Source of the DNA: AWTP1-13 sp963840445
Lineage (GTDB): Bacteria; Pseudomonadota; Alphaproteobacteria; Rhizobiales; Hyphomicrobiaceae
Direction: 5' to 3'
NCBI GenBank assembly: GCA_963840445.1
Contig: CAWIZC010000024.1
Span: 248,001-312,000, forward strand
DNA: 64,000 bases
The notes under the pieces were generated by a model. The model was not told the DNA's origin. It did no database searches and was given only the letters and a program-made list of their open reading frames with translations. Made by a program: the position numbers and the translations under genes. Each line of letters opens with the position of its first letter. The first letter of the stretch is position 1. Shown one piece after another: positions 59,107-64,000 of this stretch.

Positions 59107-59562
59107 TCACTTCTTCGGCTCTCTCTTCTTGTACATGCCGAGCATGCGCTGGGTGACCAGGAAGCCCCCGAAGATGTTGACCGAGGCCATCACCAGCGCC
59201 AGGAAGCCGAACACCTTGGCGAGCCCGCTGCCGGCCGCGATCAACGCCACGCCGACGGCGAGCAGTGCGCCGACCACGATTACGGAGGAGATGGCGTTGG
59301 TGACCGACATCAGCGGCGTGTGCAGGGCCGGCGTCACGCTCCACACCACGAAATAGCCGACGAAGATGGCGATCACGAACACCATGAACTCGTAGACGAA
59401 CGGGCTCACCTCGCCGCCAGCGCCGGCGGCCAGGGCGGGGAAGGGGAAAATCAACGCCAACAGTGCCAGCGCCGTTGCACGGGTGGCCGTGGCGATGCAA
59501 GTGGTGCCTCCCCCCTCACGGGGGAGGCGAGGACGAGGAGCCGTCTCGGCCGACACTATCAT
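59107..59562 (-). CDS. pntAB: NAD(P) transhydrogenase, alpha subunit part 2
   Basis: A 151-residue membrane subunit. FVYEFMVFVIAIFVGYFVVW, SVTPALHTPLMSVTNAISSV and IVVGALLAVGVALIAAGSGL are canonical. The N-terminal part (residues 1-40) includes a signal-like stretch (ALALLALIFPFPALAAGAGG) unusual in length. ATG 59562 has GGGAG nine bases upstream and starts one base after the pntAA stop. Residues about 11-19 (LPREGGGT) are encoded by a palindromic repeat. Confidence 0.93.
   Translation of the reverse strand: MIVSAETAPRPRLPREGGGTTCIATATRATALALLALIFPFPALAAGAGGEVSPFVYEFMVFVIAIFVGYFVVWSVTPALHTPLMSVTNAISSVIVVGALLAVGVALIAAGSGLAKVFGFLALVMASVNIFGGFLVTQRMLGMYKKREPKK
59506..59528. repeat. Palindromic repeat inside pntAB
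   Basis: GCCTCCCCC-CTCAC-GGGGGAGGC, a 9-bp-arm hairpin of the kind usually found between genes. Here it is translated, near the N-terminus of the pntAB product. Confidence 0.6.
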
Positions 59563-59563
59563 C

Positions 59564-60703
59564 TCACGCTCCCTTCGGCTGCAGGCTGGGGTGGACGATC
59601 TTGCCGTCCTTGGCGAGCAGCGTGCCCTTGATGATCTCGTCGTCCCAATTGACCTTCAGCGCCTTGTCCTTCTTGTCGATCATCAGTTCCAGGAAGGCGA
59701 GCAGGTTCTTGGCGTACAGGCTCGAGGCATTGACCGGCACCTCGCCGGCCAGATTGAGCGGCCCGGAGATCGATACGCCGTTGTGGTCGACCACCTTGTC
59801 GGGCTGGGTCAGCTCGGTGTTGCCGCCGCGCTCGGCGGCCAGATCGACGATCACGGCGCCCGGCTTCATGCTGTCGATCATGGCGGTCGAGATCAGCTTG
59901 GGCGCCGGGCGGCCAGGGATCAGCGCAGTGGTGATGACGATGTCCTGGTTCTTGATGTGGCTCGCGATCAGCTCGGCCTGCTTCTTCTGGTATTCGGCCG
60001 ACATCGGCTTGGCGTAGCCGGCTGCGGTCTGCGCCTGCTTGAACTCGTCGTCCTCCACCGCGATGAACTTGGCGCCGAGCGAGGCCACCTGCTCCTTGGT
60101 GGCGGGGCGCACGTCGGTCGCCGACACGATGGCGCCGAGCCGGCGCGCGGTGGCGATCGCCTGCAGGCCGGCGACGCCGACGCCCATGATGAAAACCTTG
60201 GCCGCCGGCACCGTGCCCGCCGCGGTCATCATCATCGGCAGGGCTTGCTGGAACATGGCCGCCGCATCGACCACCGCCTTGTAGCCGGCGAGGTTGGCCT
60301 GGCTCGACAGCACGTCCATGGACTGGGCGCGCGAGATGCGCGGCATGAACTCCATGGCCATCAGCGATGCCCCCGTGCCGGCCAGCGCGTCGAGCCCCGG
60401 CCGGTCGTCATAGGGTGCCAGCATGGCGGCGACGATGGCGCCAGGCTTGAGCGCCTTGACCTCGTCGGGGCTAGGACGCCGAACCTTCAGCAGGATATCG
60501 GCGCCGTCCAGAGCCTCGGCGGCGCTGGGTGCGATCATGGCGCCCTGGGCCTTCAAGACATCATCGGAGAAGCGCGAATTCCTGCCGGCTCCGGCCTGCA
60601 CCTTGACCGTGGCGCCGAGGGCGCTGAGCTTCTTGACCGTTTCCGGCGAGACGGCCACGCGCGGCTCGTCCTCGCGCTCCGCGGTTACGGCTATGGTCAC
60701 CAT
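59564..60703 (-). CDS. pntAA: NAD(P) transhydrogenase, alpha subunit part 1
   Basis: A 379-residue NAD-binding subunit. Diagnostic stretches: EREDEPRVAVSPETVKKLSA, MEFMPRISRAQSMDVLSSQA, LAGYKAVVDAAAMFQQALPM, KVFIMGVGVAGLQAIATARR and RLGAIVSATDVRPATKEQVA (Rossmann fold). It ends with the AKDGKIVHPSLQPKGA tail of this family. The stop is adjacent to pntAB. It is preceded, on the same strand, by the aa3-oxidase subunit IV gene. Confidence 0.96.
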   Translation of the reverse strand: MVTIAVTAEREDEPRVAVSPETVKKLSALGATVKVQAGAGRNSRFSDDVLKAQGAMIAPSAAEALDGADILLKVRRPSPDEVKALKPGAIVAAMLAPYDDRPGLDALAGTGASLMAMEFMPRISRAQSMDVLSSQANLAGYKAVVDAAAMFQQALPMMMTAAGTVPAAKVFIMGVGVAGLQAIATARRLGAIVSATDVRPATKEQVASLGAKFIAVEDDEFKQAQTAAGYAKPMSAEYQKKQAELIASHIKNQDIVITTALIPGRPAPKLISTAMIDSMKPGAVIVDLAAERGGNTELTQPDKVVDHNGVSISGPLNLAGEVPVNASSLYAKNLLAFLELMIDKKDKALKVNWDDEIIKGTLLAKDGKIVHPSLQPKGA

Positions 60704-60772
60704 CGGTGCTTCCCCGCACGGACAGACAGGCAGGACGACGTCTGCGGTAGGCGTCCAGAAGATGCTTGCTTG

Positions 60773-60916
60773 CTACGGAACGAGGGTCGCCAGGAAGATC
60801 AGAATGAGCACGACGAACACGATCATGCCCATCGTCCAGCGGATGAAGCGCTGGTAGGTGCGGGTGTGCTCGGCGTAGTCCATGGCGGGATGACCGCCCG
60901 ACGTTTCGACAGCCAT
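60773..60916 (-). CDS. aa3-type cytochrome c oxidase subunit IV
   Basis: A 47-residue single-helix protein: MDYAEHTRTYQRFIRWTMGM then IVFVVLILIFLATLVP. MDYAEH-x-R-T-Y is the signature of the small subunit IV of alphaproteobacterial aa3 oxidases, and it is commonly found next to pntAA in this class. The ATG at 60916 (MAVETSGGHPA) is fixed by this. It shares the strand and probably the transcript of pntAA. Confidence 0.86.
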   Translation of the reverse strand: MAVETSGGHPAMDYAEHTRTYQRFIRWTMGMIVFVVLILIFLATLVP

Positions 60917-61110
60917 GAGAGTTCCCTCGGCATTGAGGTGGTATGCCAGGGCGCCTTGGTATCGCAACGTCCGTGAACCAGCAAGCGTCCGCGATGTCCC
61001 GGTCGCACTTTTGCGGGCTTCCACGGCGCCTTCTCTGAGCCTCCCGGGCATGCTTCAATCGCCGGATCGAGCCCAGTCACCCCACCTGTCAGCGGCACGG
61101 AGCGAAAGCC

Positions 61111-62345
61111 ATGGACCTCGGCATGTCGAACAAGGTCAAACCGCTGGTCGAGAAGGTGCGCGCCATGGTGCGCGAGGAGATCATCCCGCTGGAGGCAGAG
61201 TACGAGGCCGAGATCGGCAAGGAAGGCAACCGCTGGGCCCACACCAGGCGCCAGACCGAGATCATCGAAGGGCTGAAGGCCAAGGCCCGCGAGCGGGGCC
61301 TGTGGAACTTCTGGCTGACCGGCCTCCGACAGGGGCTATGGGCTGAGCACGGTCGAATACGCCTATCTGGCCGAGGAGATGGGCTGGTCGCGGCTGGCGC
61401 CCGAGACCTTCAACTGCATGGCTCCCGACACCGGCAACATGGAGGTGCTGGAGCGCTACGGATCGGCCGAGCACAAGGAGAGATGGCTGAAGCCCCTGCT
61501 GGAGGGCAAGATCCGCTCGGCCTACGTCATGACGGAGCCGGGCGTGGCCTCCTCGGACGCCACCAACCTCGCCATGCAGGCCAAGCTCGAGGGCGACGAG
61601 TGGGTGCTTGAACGGCGAGAAATGGTTCGCGTCCGGCGCCGGCGATCCGCGCTGCAAGATTTACATCGTCATGGTCTGCACCGATCCCGACGCCGAGGAC
61701 AAGCACAAGCGCCATTCGCAGATCCTGGTGCCGGCCGGAACCAAGGGCGTCGAGGTGCTGCGCGGCATGAAGGTGTACGGCGACGACGACGCCCCGCACG
61801 GCCATATGCACCTGCGTTTCACCGATGTCCGGGTGCCGAAGGAGAACCTGGTGCTGGGGCGCGGCCGCGGTTTCGAGGTGGCGCAGGGCCGGCTGGGGCC
61901 GGGGCGCATCCATCACTGCATGCGGGCGATCGGCAATGCGGAGCGGGCGCTGGAACTGATGTGCCGCCGCTCGCTGTCGCGCGAGGCGTTCGGCAAGCCG
62001 CTGGCGCAGCTCGGCGCCAACTACGACATCATCGCCGAGAGCCGCATGAAGATCGAGATGGCGCGCCTGCTGTGCCTGAAGGCCGCCTACATGATGGACA
62101 CGACGTCGCCGCGCGAGGCCGCACCCTGGATCTCGCAGATCAAGGTGGTGGCGCCGCGCATTGCGCTCGAGATCACCGACGAGGCCGTGCAGATGCACGG
62201 CGCCATGGGCATCACTCAGGACGCGCCTCTGGCGCACATGTGGACGCACCTGCGCACGCTGCGCCTCGCCGACGGCCCCGACGCCGTGCACCGCCGCCAG
62301 GTCGCCCGCGCCGAGCTGCGCCGCTATACGAACCAGAAGATCTGA
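61111..62345 (+). CDS. Acyl-CoA dehydrogenase (ACAD10/11-like), two frameshifts
   Basis: About 410 residues in three frames. The first (ATG 61111) has MDLGMSNKVKPLVEKVRAMV and EYEAEIGKEGNRWAHTRRQT. The second, from about 61322, gives YGLSTVEYAYLAEEMGWSRL, then MEVLERYGSAEHKERWLKPL and SAYVMTEPGVASSDATNLAM. The third, from about 61612, gives NGEKWFASGAGDPRCKIYIV, FGKPLAQLGANYDIIAESRM and QMHGAMGITQDAPLAHMWTH. Removing one C in GGCCTCCGAC (LTGSDRGYGLST) and one G in GTGCTTGAACGG (WVLNGEKW) restores one frame. The enzyme dehydrogenates acyl-CoA with FAD. It precedes an APH-like kinase gene, a common pairing. Confidence 0.9.
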
Positions 62346-62350
62346 GCGCT

Positions 62351-62465
62351 CCCTCTCCCCGTTCTTACGGGGAGAGGGCTGGGGTGAGGGGTAGCCACGG
62401 ACGCTGCGTCGGAGCAAGCTTCTGCCCCTCACCCTAACCCTCTCCCCGAAGAGGTGGGGAGAGGG
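62351..62465. repeat. Paired palindromic intergenic repeat
   Basis: Hairpin one: CCCTCTCCCCGT / ACGGGGAGAGGG (62351-62378, loop TCTT). Hairpin two: CCCTCTCCCC / GGGGAGAGGG (62438-62465). Between them GGGGTGAGGGG and CCCCTCACCCT are inverted copies. This BIME-like composite is common in proteobacterial intergenic DNA. It lies between the dehydrogenase and kinase genes. Confidence 0.85.
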
Positions 62466-62487
62466 AATATGCAGAGGAAGCAACGCC

Positions 62488-63519
62488 ATGACCTCCTTCG
62501 CACATCAGGCCGCGCAGATCGATTTGGCGGCGCTGGCGAAGTACCTCGAAGCGGCGGTGCCGGGCTTCAAGGGGCCGATCGCGGCGCAGAAGACTCCCAC
62601 CGGGCAGTCCAATCCGACGTTCCTGCTGTCGAGCCCCAGCGGCCGCTACGTGCTGCGCAAGAAGCCGCCCGGCCAGCTGCTGAAAAGCGCGCATGCCGTC
62701 GACCGCGAATACCGCGTCATGAAGGGGCTGCAGGACACGGACGTGCCGGTGCCGCGCATGCTGCATTTGTGCGAGGACGAGAGCGTGCTCGGCACCATGT
62801 TCTTCGTGATGCAGTTCGTCGACGGCACCATCTTCTGGGACCCGGCCCTGCCCGAGCTGGCCAACTCCCAGCGCGCCAAGGTCTACGACGAGGAGAACCG
62901 CGCGCTGGCCGCGCTGCATTCGGTCGACCCGGCCAAGGTGGGCCTCGCCGACTTCGGTCGCGCGGGCAGCTACTTCGCCCGCCAGCGCGACCGCTGGACC
63001 AAGCAGTACCGCGCGTCGGAGACCGAGCGCGTCGAGGACATGGAGACGCTGATCGCCTGGCTGGAGAAAAACGAGCCGCCCGACGACGGCCGAGTCTCAC
63101 TGGTGCACGGCGACTATCGCATCGACAACATGATCTTCGCGCACGATGCCTCGCGCCTGCTGGCGGTGATCGATTGGGAGCTGTCCACCCTCGGCCACCC
63201 CTTCTCGGATCTCGCCTACCAGTGCATGCAGTGGCGCATGCCCAACACCGACATTATCCGCGGCCTCGGCGGCATCGACCGCGCCGCGCTCGGCATTCCG
63301 ACCGAGGAGCAGTATGTCGCCAAGTATTGCGAGCGCATGGGGCTCGCCGAAATCCCGCACTGGAATTTCTGCCTGGCGTTTTCGTTCTTCCGCCTCGTTG
63401 CCATCCTGCAGGGCGTCAAGAAGCGCGGGCTGGACGGCAACGCCTCCAACCCCGAGCGCGCCCGCCAGACCGGCGAGATGATCCCCATGCTGGCCCGCAT
63501 GGGCGCCGAGGTTATTTGA
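62488..63519 (+). CDS. APH-family phosphotransferase (ACAD10-linked kinase)
   Basis: A 343-residue kinase-fold protein. The P-loop-like PTGQSNPTFLLSSPSGRYVL, the invariant Lys in LRKKPPGQLLKSAHAVDREY, the catalytic VSLVHGDYRIDNMIFAHDAS (H-G-D-x-x-x-x-N) and LLAVIDWELSTLGHPFSDLA (D-W-E) are those of the aminoglycoside-phosphotransferase fold. Proteins fused or paired with acyl-CoA dehydrogenase (as in human ACAD10/11) phosphorylate hydroxyacyl-CoA. The dehydrogenase gene is upstream, so a joint role in breaking 4-hydroxy acids is plausible. Confidence 0.93.
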   Translation: MTSFAHQAAQIDLAALAKYLEAAVPGFKGPIAAQKTPTGQSNPTFLLSSPSGRYVLRKKPPGQLLKSAHAVDREYRVMKGLQDTDVPVPRMLHLCEDESVLGTMFFVMQFVDGTIFWDPALPELANSQRAKVYDEENRALAALHSVDPAKVGLADFGRAGSYFARQRDRWTKQYRASETERVEDMETLIAWLEKNEPPDDGRVSLVHGDYRIDNMIFAHDASRLLAVIDWELSTLGHPFSDLAYQCMQWRMPNTDIIRGLGGIDRAALGIPTEEQYVAKYCERMGLAEIPHWNFCLAFSFFRLVAILQGVKKRGLDGNASNPERARQTGEMIPMLARMGAEVI

Positions 63520-63533
63520 GGGCGCGAAACCTG

Positions 63534-63785
63534 ATGCCCCGCAAAGGTGACAGCATCCGCAAGCGCATCGAGTTCGATGCGGAGACCTGGCAGGCGCTGG
63601 ATGGGCTGGCCAGGGACCGCATGGCGAGCATCCAGGAGCTGGCCGACGAAGCCTTTCGCGACCTGCTCAAAAAGCACAATCGTCCGACCACGCTCAAGGA
63701 AATGCTTAAGGCGAGCGTGCGTGCGCACCCCGACAACGATCCCGCCACGCCGGGCAAGAAAGAACGCACGCGGCCCAAGTCCTGA
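63534..63785 (+). CDS. Small RHH-like protein
   Basis: An 83-residue basic protein: MPRKGDSIRKRIEFDAETWQ, ALDGLARDRMASIQELADEA and FRDLLKKHNRPTTLKEMLKA. A short strand followed by two helices (RKRIEFD; TWQALDGLA; SIQELADEAFRDLLKK) resembles a ribbon-helix-helix DNA-binding protein. The Lys-rich tail (GKKERTRPKS) is typical. It is 14 bp after the kinase gene, so co-transcribed. Its targets are unknown. Confidence 0.7.
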   Translation: MPRKGDSIRKRIEFDAETWQALDGLARDRMASIQELADEAFRDLLKKHNRPTTLKEMLKASVRAHPDNDPATPGKKERTRPKS

Positions 63786-63904
63786 GCGTTGTCCGGGGAG
63801 CGTGCATCGAAGGCAGCGCGACGCGTTCACGAATTTGCAATGTCTTCGCCGATAGCGTGCCAACAGCCAAGTCTGTGCTGAAAGTTGGGTGTTCGAGGCG
63901 GGTC

Positions 63905-64000
63905 ATGTGTACACGATGCGGGACTGCGCATATCAACCGTCGACATATGTTGCGGTTGGCCGGCCTGGGAGTTGCCGGTCTGGGGGTAGGAGCCGTGGGC
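63905..64000 (+). CDS. Tat-exported protein, N-terminal fragment only
   Basis: The window ends inside this gene. The first 32 residues MCTRCGTAHINRRHMLRLAG and LGVAGLGVGAV carry a twin-arginine motif (NRRHMLR) before a Gly/Val/Ala-rich hydrophobic stretch. The leading Cys pair MCTRCG precedes it. The mature protein is outside the window. Confidence 0.7.
   Translation, partial: MCTRCGTAHINRRHMLRLAGLGVAGLGVGAVG

Noticed and set aside
59483..60976. A 497-residue plus-strand frame
   Set aside because: Antisense to pntAB and pntAA, which match their families fully.
1..64000. CRISPR arrays, rRNA and tRNA genes, integrons
   Set aside because: I looked for regularly spaced repeats, rRNA-like sequences and cloverleaf patterns and saw none. 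RNase P RNA is the only RNA gene I could support.

Overview
The window comes from a GC-rich alphaproteobacterium. The signs are the split transhydrogenase genes pntAA/pntAB/pntB next to an aa3-type cytochrome oxidase subunit IV, an Aap-type amino-acid ABC importer, a class A RNase P RNA, an AqpS-type arsenic operon, a DUF2277 gene and dispersed palindromic intergenic repeats. I cannot name the genus. A Reyranella- or Hyphomicrobiales-like soil or water bacterium would fit.

Layout. 0-3.8 kb (minus): malate synthase G with many frameshifts, a CaiB/BaiF CoA-transferase and a 3-hydroxyisobutyryl-CoA hydrolase. 3.8-7.5 kb (plus): a TerB/J-domain protein, an amidase and an EamA exporter. The first two are split by a 1.3 kb, lower-GC segment bounded by 17-bp direct repeats; it carries a SpoU-type RNA methyltransferase and a small unknown gene. 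7.6-9.7 kb: arsR-arsI-arsC-aqpS arsenic operon. 9.7-13.6 kb: murein transglycosylase, DUF2277, a second EamA exporter divergent from an XRE regulator, a small membrane protein and a cupin. 13.8-14.9 kb: rnpB, then a higBA toxin-antitoxin pair with a 23-bp palindromic operator. 15-25.3 kb: dctA, a secreted SOD-like protein, a PlsB-like acyltransferase, a TetR regulator, a polytopic membrane protein, dps and a lone iron-type ABC permease. 25.6-33 kb: membrane metallophosphoesterase, Tat-exported nitroreductase-fold protein, TorF porin, RidA and an ArsR-type regulator. 33.1-36.5 kb: an unusual coupled pair (a type I secretion transmembrane domain fused directly to an HlyD adaptor with no ATPase, plus a PL14-like lyase). 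It is followed by a SelW/Rdx-family selenoprotein whose Sec codon is an in-frame UGA, and by a VOC-family gene remnant. 36.7-41.6 kb: frameshifted LuxR-type regulator, TSUP exporter, DUF4177-like protein, beta-barrel protein and FAD-linked oxidase. 42-50 kb: a divergent amine/amino-acid catabolic cluster (aapJ-aapQ-aapM and a fold-type IV aminotransferase one way; two class III aminotransferases and a GntR regulator the other way) with TGTGATCACA palindromes in the divergent promoter. 50-57.4 kb: class III cyclase-ATPase-TPR protein next to a Crp-type regulator, a lone receiver, a lipoprotein and small membrane proteins. 57.6-60.9 kb: pntB, pntAB, pntAA and the oxidase subunit. 61.1-64 kb: acyl-CoA dehydrogenase, APH-like kinase, a small RHH-like protein and the start of a Tat-exported protein.

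Several otherwise conserved genes are split by single-base indels (glcB, the LuxR regulator, aapQ, an aminotransferase, the cyclase, the acyl-CoA dehydrogenase). The indels are usually small and the translation resumes perfectly in the next frame, so sequencing error is at least as likely as gene decay. The most noteworthy items are the selenoprotein at 36000-36218, the ATPase-less secretion fusion at 33971-35656 and the 1.3 kb insertion at 4536-5835.
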